DNA from: Armillaria gallica
Lineage: Eukaryota > Basidiomycota > Agaricomycetes > Agaricales > Physalacriaceae
NCBI GenBank assembly: GCA_037576215.1
Contig: JBANDB010000016.1
Coordinates: 1,302,001 to 1,366,000 of the forward strand
Direction: 5' to 3'
DNA: 64,000 nt
Under the pieces are notes generated by a model, which saw nothing but the letters and a program-made list of their open reading frames with translations, did no database searches and was not told the DNA's origin. The position numbers and the translations under genes were made by a program. Every line of letters begins with the position of its first letter. Positions within the stretch are counted from its first letter, which is position 1. Positions 1-11,380 of the stretch are shown here, in pieces.

Positions 1-114
1 TTCATCGAGCCCGCCCTTGAGCTCGTCCTCCCGGACAACAGGCATATCCTGCCATCCGTCGTCGTCGTCGTCGTCGAAAACGCCAAGAGGTGCAGGAGCC
101 GTCGTCACTGGCAT
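1..114 (-). pseudogene. 5' end of DUF726/TMCO4-like gene (cut by window edge)
   Basis: Reading leftwards from the ATG at 114 gives MPVTTAPAPLGVF, an aspartate run and GWQDMPVVRED, then runs off the window. The same N-terminus is seen at 20585 in block B, where the following exons identify the family. DUF726 proteins are alpha/beta-hydrolase-like membrane proteins related to human TMCO4. Here the tryptophan codon after the aspartate run is intact, whereas in block B it is a stop. Because it sits in a duplicated block, I expect a fragment, but the rest is outside the window and a full gene cannot be excluded. Confidence 0.55.
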
Positions 115-2004
115 AATGAAAGAGCGAAATTAGACACATGCCAATTTTAGCGAAAGCCGTCATCATCGCCTGACTTTTCTCGTCCTCACGGCATGCACGG
201 ATCTCATTCCTCGACAGTTCGACTATGAAGCGGGGAAATGCCCTACCAGCTGCAGGATAATTTACTTGACAAGATGGCGCCTACAATGGCGAGTACCGAA
301 TTATAAAAAGTCGGAAGAGGTACACATGAAGGCTCACTGCAATCTGACGGATGCTGATTATATGCGGCAGTATGTATGTGAAAAATGCTCGGCGTAGGTC
401 GTGAACGTGGCAAGAAAACAAAACGACTCTCCGACAGCGACAGACAGCAACAACGATGAAGGTGCAATAAAGGTCTTGCCAGTGCACATGAAGTCGTCTG
501 GGAGCTCGTATCTGTGCGTTCCATACGTTTCTCTTCCTTGTACTATTTGTTGACAGCTTGTAGGACATATTCTTGGTACTATCCAGCGGCCAAGTCTTCC
601 GAAAGATAAATTTTGGTCTACAGCATGAGTATCGAGGCACACTGTACATCAGAAAAGATCCTGCTTTCGGGGCCCTCGAGGGTCGTCGCGACATATAAGA
701 AGTACGCCTGTCTTTCCTCTTGAGTAGCGCTCTTCACTAACAATATCCAGGCTCGTATTCAACTCGCCTTTGTCCAAAGTGCTTTAAAATGATTCTACAT
801 AGTATCATCTGGACGTTTAGCAAGGCAATGCAGCGCGCCGAATGAGATAGGTGAAGGAGAGCACGTTGCTTGGTTGGGACTTGGATCGCCAATAGGTAAG
901 TGTTGAGTACGTCCCTTCTTTTGGTTTCTGAGGTGTTTCAAGTCTCCTTCGAGTTGGCATAGATAAGCCCCTGGTGGACAATCTGATACTATAAATTCGG
1001 TTAGTTGTACTCGGTATGTTCTACCATCTATTCAGATGCTTGTAGTCTTGGTTTTGATAGTCCCAAATCGCTGTCCTCATACATGACCGTATCAGGGTCC
1101 CGAGTTGGAGAATTGAGATTTCACCGTTCTTGAAAGGGAACGACTATATTGCTGCCAACTCATGTTAGGCATAGCCCACATTTTTGCCTTCATATCGTCT
1201 ATTAATGGATTACTCTTTCTTCCCAATGGTGAACTCGCTTCCTATGGGGTAGCCTATTATGCCTGCCGTCTACGCCTCATTGCTATGCTACGAATCGTAT
1301 TCGCCGTCAAAGGATCTGAACATCGTCGCGCTAAGCCTGTTTTGGACACCGAATCTAAATTCTTTCTACCGGAATGCTTCATAGGGAAGTGAATATTGCA
1401 CGAAGGCAGTTCGCTTCCTTCATGAATCGTACTCAGCTATTGTAGCGGGAACTGACTAGACAGCGCGAAGCTCAATACATCAAACCCCTGCTCTCTCATC
1501 ACCGAGTTTGTTCTGATAGGAGCAATAAGGTGGGTACCAGTGCCTTCGCAAACATGATCGTATCAGCCTAACAGAAGAAACAGAAATTTGAGATAGACAG
1601 GAACCGGAAGATACCACCAGTTGAATATAATCCTGGAGTTCATCAAACAGTGTATTAGTATGCACGTTTTCGGCTCTTTTGTCAAATACGTTATTTAAGT
1701 GACTAGGTGTGCTAGCCTGAGGACATTTGTGTTCCATGCTGACAAGGGCTCTGTGCGCCAGATAGTTACCTCTAATGATTGAGACTACGGCTAAACGGCG
1801 ACTTGGTCCATGCTGATTTCAGCTGAGCATCTAAAATGTCGCCATAATACGAGTGGGTTCCATACTATCTGTCGGTCTCCGACGTGATTTTCATTCTGAG
1901 AAAATGATTTACAGGTTACCCGAGCTCCATAGGTTGCGATAAGGTCCCGCCTACTAATCTCCTTGCCGATGCAGATCATGGCTTTTCGCTGTGGCACTGA
2001 ATAC
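115..2004. other. Non-coding part of block A
   Basis: No gene that I can support. The ORFs present, the longest about 137 aa on the minus strand, do not keep the same frame in the aligned part of block B. Parts from about 820 onward also align with blocks C and E. It probably holds upstream sequence of the membrane protein gene at 2089. Confidence 0.6.
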
Positions 2005-2018
2005 CATATAACGAGAGG
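2005..2018 (+). promoter_or_regulatory. Candidate core promoter, gene A
   Basis: CATATAACGAGAGG is identical in front of genes A, B and C, 70-85 bp upstream of each start codon, while the flanks vary. A TATA-like role is inferred from position and conservation; shared ancestry of the blocks alone could also explain it. Confidence 0.4.
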
Positions 2019-2088
2019 TGTGGTATGTGTTATCTCTCCAGTCGACTCCCTCAAGGCTCCTCATTCCATCTCTTCTCAGACTTCCTTG

Positions 2089-3454
2089 ATGGCGGCCCAG
2101 ACCAATATTCCGCCAGACGTTACTGATCCCAACAAGGCTTTGATATTTCACAAGCTCGATACTGAATTGAATTCCGTCATACTCTACTCCCTGCTGCACG
2201 GTGTGTATATTCATTCAATCCCTTTACCTATGTTTAATCACGGTTGTACATAGGCATCTACACTGGAATAGCTGCTGTTTCGTTGGGGAATATGATCTGT
2301 GAGGAGACTATGTCAACTCTGCTTTACAAGCTGAGTTGAATGACACAGTTATGGGCAAATCCCGCCCCACCGGACGAGCCATGGTTGTCATTATAATCCT
2401 CCTCTATGTCGCTACTACTATCGCCTTTGCCTTTGCCTGGTCATACATACGCTCTATGTTCGTTGACCATGGACAATCATTTTGGACAAAATACATGCTT
2501 TACCAGAATCCCGGCGCAGGGATAACAGTTGGTGCGGTTACTGCAGGTGCTTTCTGTACCGTTCTTGCAGACTCCACCATGGTATGCCCTGTGCGATTCT
2601 GCTCGCGATTTCACCTCAGTTTGCTATTTCAAACTGTAGGTTTGGCGTTGTTGGATGGTCTGGGGACGACGGTGGCCGATCGTTCTGCTTCCGGTGCTTT
2701 TTCTTGTTTCTCATATGGGTAAGGTCACACGGATCTTTTATCTTGCCAATTTACCCAAGTCTTGGTGCAGTGTTCAAAATCATGGCTATGTCTAGGCATC
2801 ACGCTCCTTCGAAGAGGTACATACTTGACTATGTGTTCTGTCAATCCTTCATCCTTGCTTCAACATTATGGTGCACATTACTCATCATCTACCGTATTGT
2901 CACTGTTACGCGATCAGCAGGTGGACTCAATGCCTACCGCCATGTTATCGAGGTCCTAGTTGAATCTTCGGCTCTTTATTCGATATCATTGATCCTATTT
3001 GTGACCTTCTATGTTCGCAATGATGTCATATTGTATTACTTTGTTGTCCTATAAGTGATTACAAGGGTACACCGTCATTCCTTTCATGTCTTAGTATCTC
3101 ACAACCATTTTTCAGGGAATCGCTCCGACACTCCTCGTTGGGCGCGTCGCAGCTGGTCATGCTCACCCAGACGAATCTTGGCAGGAAAGCTCCGCATCCT
3201 CGCTTCACTTCGCAACAGATTCTGGAAGTCGAAATTCTCAGCAGGATACCATAACAACTCGGAGTGACGACCTCGAAGCACAGCGGGAGATAAATGATGC
3301 ATTTAGCCGTCACATGTTGGCGGGCTGGGAGGATACTGCGAACGAGGGTGTCATACGTGAGGATGTCACCGCTGAGAGGCTGAAGGCCGGACGGTTAATG
3401 AATGAGAGTCCCGTTCGCGGGAATGACCTCAACGCTGAGCCAGCTACCAGATAG
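2089..3454 (+). pseudogene. Seven-helix agaric membrane protein, copy A (probably disabled)
   Basis: Belongs to an expanded Agaricomycete family of multi-pass membrane proteins of unknown function. Exons read at 2089-2200, 2254-2581, 2640-2718 and from 2771. Family landmarks are a short N-terminus (MAAQTNIPPDV), VWRCWMVWGRRW at the third exon, WCTLLIIYR in a helix, and the cytoplasmic tail motif GIAPTLLVGRVAAGHA. Two lesions are visible. Exon 2 changes frame after NMICEE unless a 32-nt GT-AG segment is spliced out. A TAA at 3052-3054 replaces the TCA codon of copies B and C, cutting off the last helix boundary and the tail, which is otherwise still readable to 3454. Probably a recent pseudogene or a truncated protein. 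Confidence 0.75.
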
Positions 3455-3611
3455 ACCGGAGGACCGTCCCAGTGCGATGCCCATTGTACCCATGGATTGA
3501 TAATACCGACAACTATGTTTTCCTTTTCCATGAGTTCAGTCGTTCGTGTTATTAGTATTTATTGAAGTACATAGGAATCTGTTTCCTCTGATATTTGTTT
3601 ACTAGGTTATC

Positions 3612-3672
3612 GTAGGTAGGTAGGTATGCAGGATCAATGTAGGATTACACGGCACGGTCTCACGGAGAACGC
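3612..3672. repeat. GTAG microsatellite plus ATTACACGGC end motif
   Basis: A short GTAG run is followed by ATTACACGGCACGGTC and a GAACGCC sequence. The same arrangement closes block B (about 24070-24122) and stands alone at 14512-14576. It looks like a preferred end of a duplicating or mobile unit. Confidence 0.5.
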
Positions 3673-3678
3673 CCAGCG

Positions 3679-4080
3679 CTGTACTATTTGTTCAAATCGA
3701 ACGTCACGCGTCACGAAGGCCCCGTTCGAGTACGAAAAACTGTTGGTCACGCATCACGAGAGGCTCGTTCGAATTGATTTCGCACCCCGCCACAAGTCCG
3801 AAACCAAAAATTCGCCCTAACCAAGCCATAACTGGACTAAAATTTGAAAATTTCGCTGGAAATGCTTAGTTTTTCAATCATTGTTGCAAAACGTTCCAAA
3901 TTTTCATCGTGAAGCTGTACAATTGAAGCTGACTCCGAATTTCGAGGTTCGAAATTTTTCGTCCGTCACACACATCCCCGTTCGAGCGGGCCTGGCCTGT
4001 TCGAGCGTTCGAATTGGTCCAAACGCGTCACGCGTCACACCAAAGTTCGAATTGATAACGAATTGAACGAAATAGTACAG
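3679..4080. mobile_element. MITE-like inverted-repeat element M1
   Basis: The ends CTGTACTATTTGTTCAA and, as reverse complement on the right, CTGTACTATTTCGTTCAA form an imperfect terminal inverted repeat. The interior is crowded with TTCGAA and GTCACGCGTCAC words and has no gene. The right end is followed by TA, the left is not preceded by TA. It starts at the edge of block A and is absent from the matching place after block B. Confidence 0.55.
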
Positions 4081-4680
4081 TACTATCAATACACGGCTGT
4101 TACCTTAGTGATTAGACTCTCCCTCCGATGCAATGAATCATATCGTATGGTCGGTTATCTTGGCGTATAAGCAGTGGACATGAAGCGGAGAGAAAATAAT
4201 GAATGTTACTATGCACGTATGCCGCCAAGCACCCGACAGCTGTGAAGGCCTTGTTTCTCTAGTCTATTGTTTAACGCGGGGGGGTTGCCGTCCAAGGGCG
4301 TTATGACAAAGCCTTATATAATTTGATGGCCTTGCGTCGGCACCGCGCCAAATCGATTAGGTTTTGAGCTTACCGGCGGCAAGTTTGGCATGCCGAATTC
4401 AAGCCGGCTAGCGCGTTTCGACAGAAATACTGCTTGCTTTGCGTTCCCTCCATAATTGTTTTATTTGACACCACCATACACTTTAACCATTATATATCCT
4501 GCTTCTCCCTAGTTTACTACGCGTCCCAAGACCCTGTAATACAAGATTTCTTCATTGCCGGAATCCCATCAGATTTGTAATAACTGAGTTGAACGGTAGA
4601 TAACCTATTTAAGCAACAGACTCCATACACTCACTACAACCTCACCCCCACCGTAGTCGTGTATGTTGCATCTGTCTACG
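4081..4680. other. Intergenic, no gene seen
   Basis: About 600 bp without a supportable gene. CpG frequency is ordinary here, in contrast to the sequence that starts at 4681. Confidence 0.5.
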
Positions 4681-5676
4681 AGAGACTATTGTTTCTCAGA
4701 GTTTTGGGCTATTCAGTAAGAACATCAGCCAGAAAGAGCAGTGAATATGGATGGTGAAAGAGACCTTGAATCTGGTGATTTGCACCAGCATCATCATCAT
4801 CCCTGGCAGTGCTCTTTGATACAGTGCTTACCTTTGCAGGGTCAGCTGGAAGCATAATATTGGGTTTTGAAAGCATGATCCCATATATTGAAGACATCTT
4901 GAAAATTGTTCAGTTGTCACATTTATCTGGATTCTGAGGTGAGCCCTGATAATTCCAGAGGTTATACCAATAGATAGTTTCACTTGAGACTTTGAAAGAT
5001 CACAGATCCAAGGAAAAGCAAGGGTAGTATTACTTGTTACTGCATTTTGCATGCATCAAACTCACCAGTAAAAGAAGTGAAGGACATAACTTTGATGAGG
5101 CAAATCCTCAGCCCATCTCTGAGACTCATAGGCCACAGCAAATTTCAGACATTGAGTCAATGAAAAATGAGAATAAGCCTATCAGCTGGCTGTATTATTA
5201 GAAAAGATAAAAAAGATATGAAATGAAAATTTCTGTGTATGACAGTGTGCAATATAGGGAAGACAGTCAATAAATAAAAATGACAGAAATCTATCTTGTG
5301 TCTCCTTCCAAATTGAAACAGAATAGAAGAATAAGTGATATAGTATAGAAGATAGATAGACATAGACATACAGATAACACCAAAGAGTTCTACTAATTTC
5401 TTGATGTAAGAAGTATCACACCAGAATCATTGCCAGTTGGTCTGTCTGGCTGAGCTTCAAGATCATCCTCTTGTATGACACTCTCTATAATAGCATCTTC
5501 CTGAGAGCTGGGTATGATTGGACAAGACATAGTGTCTTTTCCCTGCTGAACCCCAAGCTCACTGTCAAGAATAGCATTTGCTAGAGAGCCTTTTTGATGA
5601 CTGATGGTCTGAGTTGTAGAGTCCTCATGATGTCCCCCAAAGTGAAGAGAAGACATCACACTTCCTTGCCAGGAAT
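4681..5676. other. CpG-free stretch
   Basis: Read line by line, these 996 bp contain no CG dinucleotide on either strand, and the next 1.1 kb has only about a dozen, while neighbouring DNA is CpG-rich. TG and CA are abundant. The stretch covers the last exon of gene D and about 700 bp beyond it. On the minus strand at about 5150-4700 there are pieces that read like exons, for example FAVAYESQRWAEDLP followed by a GTGAGT donor, but I do not recognise them. The pattern is what deamination of methylated CpG leaves behind. Confidence 0.8.
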
Positions 5677-6789
5677 CGTCAGGACAAGCATGACCTGCTG
5701 CAACACGTCCAATGAGGAGAGTTGGAGCAATTCCCTACAAAACAATAATGAGATGCAAAGATAAGAAAAGAAACATAATGCGTACTCTTGCAAATGCTGC
5801 CAGAGAATCAAAATAGCTGAACAGAACATTATCCTGAACATCAAAGGCTATGTATAGGATCAAGGATATTGAATAAAGTGCTGATGATTCAACCAAGATC
5901 TCAAGAGTGTGTTGGTAAGCTCTGAGTCCAGATCCCACTTCACCTGCTGCCCATACAACAGTGACAATGCGGAAAATGATGAGCAAGGTACAACATAGAG
6001 TTGTGACAAGGACAAAACATGAATAAAGGAGAGGTAGGAGAGGGTTAAGAATGCCTTGAGAAGCATATGATTCATATAAAGAGATGATTTTACATGCTGT
6101 ATCAGAATCAAGTCACCAATTGACAAAATAGAAAAAATGGATTCTTACTAGTGGCAGCAATGAGAAAAGCAAAGGGAACAAGAATAATCAATAATCGCCG
6201 TCCCCAGACTATCCAGCAACGCCAAATCTACAATTCAGATAATAGTCAGTGACTCAGTAGTAGTAAAGGAACTCATGTTTGGATTACACATACCATTATA
6301 GCATCTGCAAGAATACTACAAATGGCACTGGGGATACCTGCTTCCAATATCAATGCACCAGCATCTGTGCCACCCTGGAATTCAGTCCAGAAACTCTGGG
6401 CATTGACAACAAAGATTGAGTCCATGAATGACCAGGTACTAAAAACATAATTGATCATAGTAGTAATGTAAAGGAGGATGGCAATGATGACCATGAGCCA
6501 TCCAACAGGCCGGGATCTGTTTGTAACTGTGACAGTCATCTCAGCATGTACCAAAATATAGTAGAAACACACCCCCTCACAGATATTCCACAGCATAACA
6601 GCGACAACTCCTGTGTATAGGCCTATGTGCAACTATAATTAGATGAATATTTCCGGGGCTGAAATGAATATACACACCATTCAAATAAGAGTCGAAGATC
6701 CCTGCATTTAATGCAACATCAAGCTGTTGAACTATAGAAGCTATATCACTGTCGGTAAGATCTGGTGGAATATTGCTCTGAGTGGCCAT
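5393..6789 (-). CDS. Seven-helix agaric membrane protein, copy D (intact)
   Basis: Five exons with canonical splice sites: 6789-6678, 6622-6294, 6227-6149, 6096-5786 and 5734-5393. They join without a shift into 390 aa. The protein starts MATQSNIPPDLTDSD and has several hydrophobic helices, an IWRCWIVWGRR segment, TLLIIFRIVTVVWAAG, ESSALYSISLIL and the tail motif GIAPTLLIGRVAAGHA followed by an acidic C-terminal tail. It is the only copy that reads through exon 2 without interruption (NICEGVCFYYILVHAEM). Codon use is strikingly AT-rich and CpG-poor compared with copies A-C, so it has a different mutational history or origin. Function of the family is unknown; a receptor-like role is only a guess. 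Confidence 0.85.
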
Positions 6790-6878
6790 AAGGAAATTTA
6801 TGCGAGAGTAGAACAACGAGTGAGGGAGTGGTTTGGGGATCAAAGATAAATGCTATGCTCTACTAGTACCGAGTTCTA

Positions 6879-6885
6879 TTATATA
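6879..6885 (-). promoter_or_regulatory. TATA box of gene D
   Basis: TATATAA on the minus strand, 90 bp before the start codon, in the position expected for a fungal core promoter. Confidence 0.45.
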
Positions 6886-6889
6886 GCAC

Positions 6890-8371
6890 GCATTGTCACA
6901 AGCTAACATCCATACGAGTCGGACAATTGTAGCATCTTTGCATCATGAAACCAAGGGGTGGGGCCCCTGACAAGGCAAACTATAATCATCGGTTCCTTGA
7001 TATCCAACCATGCTCGGACAGACAAGACCCCCAATCGGACTTCATGTCAATATGACCTGTATGCGACCTCATCTAGTTGTTCTAGATATCATATTCATAG
7101 TGATGACAGGAGTTTAACGCAATGGAAGTCACGCTCAGGACCTAGAAATGCTTTTGCGACGAAAATTGGAATGGGATCGGAGCCGATCACAAGGAGGATT
7201 GGATCAAAACTTGCATCACGCAGAACACACTGATTAAGATCCAAGGCGTTCGCCGCCTAAAATCATGGAGTTGTACCTGTTCGGAACACTGAGACACCGA
7301 GAATTGAGAATAGTATACATCCGGTATAACAAATGTGCGAAACGCGATGGCGCACCTTGAATTTTAGAATCTATCATGATGGCTGGCCTGATCGTGCATG
7401 GGCTGGGGCCATGGTAGTGGTCTATTCAGAGGAGTGAAGCTGTTCGTCGCCGAAAACCAAGGAGGCATGCTATTTTCATTCGCCATCTGACCGCCTGATA
7501 TAGATTCATTGAGTGATGATTCTGATATGCCCTAAAATTAGAGAGGGACACCTTTCCAAAGGACGATAGCATTCACGTCTGGTGTAACGCGTGTGCCTAA
7601 TATGATGATAGCAGCGCGAAGTCGGACCATCAGACTGCAGCGCCTCGCAACAAATCATCGACCTTGAACAAATCTCAGCCGATGAGAATCTATTACGGTG
7701 CCTGACTTGATCATGCACAGTGATCTATTCAGAGGAGCCAATCTTGATCCCGGTGGTTATGCGTTCAAATAACTCGACAGCGGAACTTGCTGGAAAAATA
7801 GCACAGGCATATCAACTCTCGTTCTTTATAGCCGATCAAAGCGCAGACCTTGTGTCCGTAGCTTCGCTTGGATGAATCCGAAAGTGAATGTAATCAGCAG
7901 AATGAATAGAAAACACAAAGATATCCCCGCTTCGACACCCGAATCCCCATGGAGAACGCTCCAAAATACCAGCGACTAGCGCAAACATGCCGTCGCTATT
8001 CTCAGCGCTAAGATTGGCAACTCGTGGTCTCTTGAACTGAGGTTATCCAGGCTCCGAATCATAGTTGCCTGTTCCTCCAGGTTGGGGCTTGCAGGGCGCG
8101 CCGGTGTGATTGTGAGGGAAGAAAAAAGGAACGGTTGGTAAAGCATACGCCTCTTATACTTGTCGGATGGATCGTGGCATTCGACGTAGTATCGTCGCCA
8201 AGGGTGGGGGTAACGAACAGGGAGGGTGTCCAGATAGCGGCCTTGTAGTTGTCCGCCCATTTATTCGTCTGCTCGTCGTTACACTGAGGAAATAATGAAA
8301 CGAAGGAGAGAGACGCACCAGTAGACCTATGTAGTAGCCACACTCTAAGTAGCGCACCTGTACCTGTACGC
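6890..8371. other. Intergenic, no gene seen
   Basis: Only short open frames. Around 7385-7430 and 7693-7733 there are two diverged copies of a short sequence (TGATC, GTGCA, then GTCTATTCAGAGGAG or close variants). No function is suggested. Confidence 0.45.
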
Positions 8372-9270
8372 TCATTGCACCAACCGCGAATTGGTGTCGA
8401 CGCGTCGGAATATTATATCGGAAAGCAGGCGGTCCTTGGAACTTGGCGCTGTATATTTCCAAACTTTTAAGTTATCCCTAGGGTTCAATCTGTCTTCGAA
8501 GAGTATGAGGTGAGTCAAGGAAGATGCGGTCGTGGTGAAGAGCGGACTGTTCGGGCCGGTCCAATCTTCAACCACAATTGCGATGACACACCATTTTCTT
8601 ACAACAAATCTTCCTTCTCAAATATGAGACGATACGTTCACGGTCATAGCTCCACAAACTGTCTGACGCGGTCCTCAATTTCTGCCTTTGCTACTCCATT
8701 TCCTGGACCCGCGCCTCAAATCCACCAAAGGACCTGTGTGCCGTCAAAGCAGCATGGGACCCAGGATTCGAGAAAGGGATTGACGGCTATCAGTTCGAAT
8801 TCGACAGACCGTCCTGGCTCCACTATGGATTATTTATCTGCAACGAGGAGATTGCGACGGCCAATGACGGGGAAATTCGAGCGCCAGTCCGCTCTGAGGC
8901 CATTTCTCTGTTCATCCTGCAGGCGCGTAGCATCCACTCTTGAATTTTTCCGAGACACTAATTGTCCCACAGGTGAAAATGGTGCCCAATCTCGCTTGAA
9001 CTCGAGGAAACCTCCCACAGTTTATGACAATGAGTCAGGTAGAGGTCAATCTGGTCAGGGGATTAGCTAGGTGCGTCAATCTCAGTTGTACTGTTGACTT
9101 AAACTGACAGAACGTCTTCCCCAGATACCGTTATGCATCAAACCCTTCCGTCGACGACCTGACGGACTCTGTGTTATCCAAGCGCGCTCGCACCTCTCTT
9201 TCAAGTCAAGTTGTTGCTGGTAGACTCTTGATATCTTTCCCAACAAACTCCCTGATGAAGGCTTATCCTT
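8372..9270. other. Possible decayed coding sequence
   Basis: Protein-like runs occur on both strands but cannot be joined into a gene. Plus-strand pieces near 8700-8920 read KDLCAVKAAWDPGFEKGIDG and GYQFEFDRPSWLHYGLF. A minus-strand open frame at 8575-8372 reads HLILFEDRLNPRDNLKVWKY. None is recognised. Either strand could hold the real remnant. Confidence 0.3.
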
Positions 9271-9289
9271 CAGGCTAGTTACTGTCAGG

Positions 9290-9912
9290 GTGAGATGTAA
9301 AAAAGATGTCTGTTGGCACGAGGTCGGAGCATCAGCCTGGTCCGTACATGCATCACAGGCGGAGCAAATTATTCCTCCTCCGGTCTATCTACTCGACGAC
9401 ATTCTCCTTCGTGTTAGGCCCGGGGCCGTAATCATGCTATCCTCATCTGGGCCAGATATCGTTCTTCAATATCTCAATGCTCTTGTTTACCTTGGACGTC
9501 ACCAGCCATTACTCGCAGTTACTTTCGCCATGTTCCATTTGGAGGCAGGATAGACGGTACACGACGTGGAAATCCTGCCAGGCGATATAGAAGGATATAG
9601 CTCAGAAGATCCAAAGTTCGACCAGAATCCGGGCCTTCTCTTGGATATGCCCAGTAAGCGCATATATTTACTGCGAGTGTATCTTGACGTCCTTACCTTT
9701 TTACAGGTGTGCATATCAATGCGACGTCAACGCAAATGAGTTCAACGCCACCTCCGTTCGTAACGTGCTGCGCCGACCGTCAAAGGATAACAAAGGCCTC
9801 TGTCATTGCATGCGCTTCAATTCCGACTGCGAATAGCGAGCAGTGGAGGTTTATCTCATCACACAGCGAATCCTGGCTTCCATTTCCTCTCAACTTCCTA
9901 CGAATCCACTAA
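9290..9912 (+). pseudogene. Unrecognised decayed gene
   Basis: One frame from 9290 reads PPPVYLLDDILLRVRPGAVI and continues across an in-frame TAG at 9551-9553 into TVHDVEILPGDIEGYSSEDP. A GTAAGC donor at about 9652 and a TTTACAG acceptor at about 9706 lead to NANEFNATSVRNVLRRPSK, which meets another in-frame TAG soon after. The mix of protein-like text, plausible splice sites and in-frame stops fits an old pseudogene. The family is not recognised. Confidence 0.45.
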
Positions 9913-10189
9913 AACCTGCGTCTCGACTCTCCATCGAGACATCACTCCTTCACCGCTATTCTCTTTGAATGCGGTGACGCGGACACTGAGAGTCTGAGTA
10001 TGCCACATCTGCAGGCAGCGTCCTTGGAGCGAGACTGCTACATTTCACCACGCAACACGCCAAGACGAAACATGACTCCGTGGCAATGACCAGTAAACGA
10101 TCGTCTGCCAGCGAGTCCCGATACCAGTCGCGCCGTGACCGTGACCAAGCGTTTTTGCCTTCGCCTTCTCCCTTTTTCCCCAGACGCGA

Positions 10190-10395
10190 TGTCTCAATAG
10201 CCAGAAGACTTCCACGTCAAGTCCAACATCAACATCAACATCCAGACAGACAATGGCACCAGTGCGCTCAAGTCCTACCTCCTCTTCCACGTCAAATACA
10301 CGTCCATTGCAGAGATCACCGTCCTATTCCGATGAGACACCAAGTTCTCCAAGGTCTTCCAGGTGGCCGAGGTGTGTATACGCGGATAGAGGTGG
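10190..10395 (+). pseudogene. Possible SUMO-like fragment
   Basis: One frame reads NINIQTDNG, then SIAEITVLFR, a stop, DTKFSKVFQVAE. The pattern of a charged strand followed by KFSKVFQVAE resembles the start of fungal SUMO-like ubiquitin-fold proteins. The frame has a TGA inside and stops at the junction with the RPC25-like fragment on the other strand. The similarity is weak and by memory only. Confidence 0.2.
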
Positions 10396-10407
10396 ATCGC
10401 GTCGTTC

Positions 10408-10605
10408 TGATTACCGAACACGCATACACACAGTCCCACATTGTGCAGCACCCGATTGGTGTACTTGTTGAGCTCGGCTGTGAGCGCTGTTTCCCGTGAA
10501 GTTGGATGGGTGAATTGCCGATGGTATCCTGAGATAGCGTTATGACGAGAGGAATCGCGTGGGTATAGAGGCGCCTCCCACCGTGAGTATAGCGAGGTTG
10601 AACAT
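10408..10605 (-). pseudogene. RPC25-like 5' fragment, copy 1
   Basis: On the minus strand from the ATG at 10605: MFNLAILT, a GTGGGA...CTCAG intron of about 53 nt, then DTIG and, after frame changes, LTAELNKYTNRVLHNVGLCV. This matches the N-terminus of RNA polymerase III subunit Rpc25/RPC8 (the Rpb7-like stalk subunit), whose conserved core is NKxxNRVxxxVGLCVxxxD. At least two frameshifts break it and the gene ends abruptly. The intron is kept, so this is a copied genomic fragment and not a processed pseudogene. About 130 bp of shared upstream sequence continues to about 10740. Confidence 0.65.
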
Positions 10606-10789
10606 CACCGGGACCATGAAGGGGAGAGCCAGAATTTTTCGGTATCTTCTCTTGAGCAACAACCGGTAATCTAAAAAAGTTCGGCTTGATCGGCAGCCAT
10701 TTTTCAACTGAGCGAGCCAAGAGCCAGCAAGAATTTGTTCAAAACGAAGTGAGTGCAAAATCGAACAAAGCAACGCAAGGTCAAGGTGC

Positions 10790-11380
10790 GTACTCATGCA
10801 AGCCATTGCACAGCTGACTCTGACACGTCTAACGCGTAGAGTTTGTCTGGACCAAGTTCCCGAAGATGACACCAGCGACATCTACTCTTGGTCCCACTAT
10901 CATGTTCGGCACCCTCATTACCCCAGATATAGATGTTATCCTAGGGATGGGGTATGCCTCTTTGGTTTTAGGCGTCTCGGAATCATAACTCAACATCTGT
11001 TTTACACCAGGCAGTCAGACGGCAAAATTACCGCGACGGCTGCGAGTTTTCTGCCGACAACGTTGAATTTGAGGCATCAGATGGGCTTCGACGTTCGAGA
11101 AACATTCAGCGTGCGTTCTACGCCTTTATACTTAAGAAAGAATGTCCAACTTGTTCTTCACAGACTTGCACTGCACGAGAAGACGCTGTGATTTTCCTCA
11201 TGAACTCGAGATGTTCATTACGGCGCCCTCTTATTGGGGCGGATAACTTCAAGACCGTTATGATGGACCATCCATTACCGCCACAGAGTGATCTTATGGA
11301 GCCATGGATATTGGGAAGAGCGAGGAACTTTGGGCCTGCGCATGGACATCAAAGAAAGATCCGCTTAATCGCATAGCCGC
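10790..11380 (+). other. Possible decayed coding sequence
   Basis: Plus-strand text such as TLGPTIMFGTLITPDIDVIL near 10890-10950 and RRQNYRDGCEFSADNVEFEA near 11020-11080 looks protein-like, with a GTATGC donor and CACCAG acceptor between them. Frames do not join cleanly and the family is not recognised. Confidence 0.3.

Larger units (their letters stand above)
1..3672. repeat. Duplicated block A (partner of block B)
   Basis: The whole stretch aligns collinearly with 20476-24124, with scattered substitutions and small indels. It opens with the 5' end of a DUF726-like gene on the minus strand, continues through about 1.9 kb without a convincing gene, then carries a seven-helix membrane protein gene. 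It ends in a (GTAG)n run followed by an ATTACACGGC motif. The block starts outside the window, so its left edge is unknown. Confidence 0.9.

Noticed and set aside
3760..4065. GTTCGAAT words resembling a tRNA T-loop
   Set aside because: They are repeated motifs inside element M1; no acceptor stem or anticodon arm can be folded around them.
10045..10290. Minus-strand ORF with a VDVDVGLDVEV run
   Set aside because: The regularity comes from a CAACAT/ACATCA triplet-rich stretch; no family or splice support.
10080..10499. 139-aa plus-strand ORF
   Set aside because: Half of it is antisense to the RPC25-like fragment; the remainder is a different frame of the possible SUMO-like piece.
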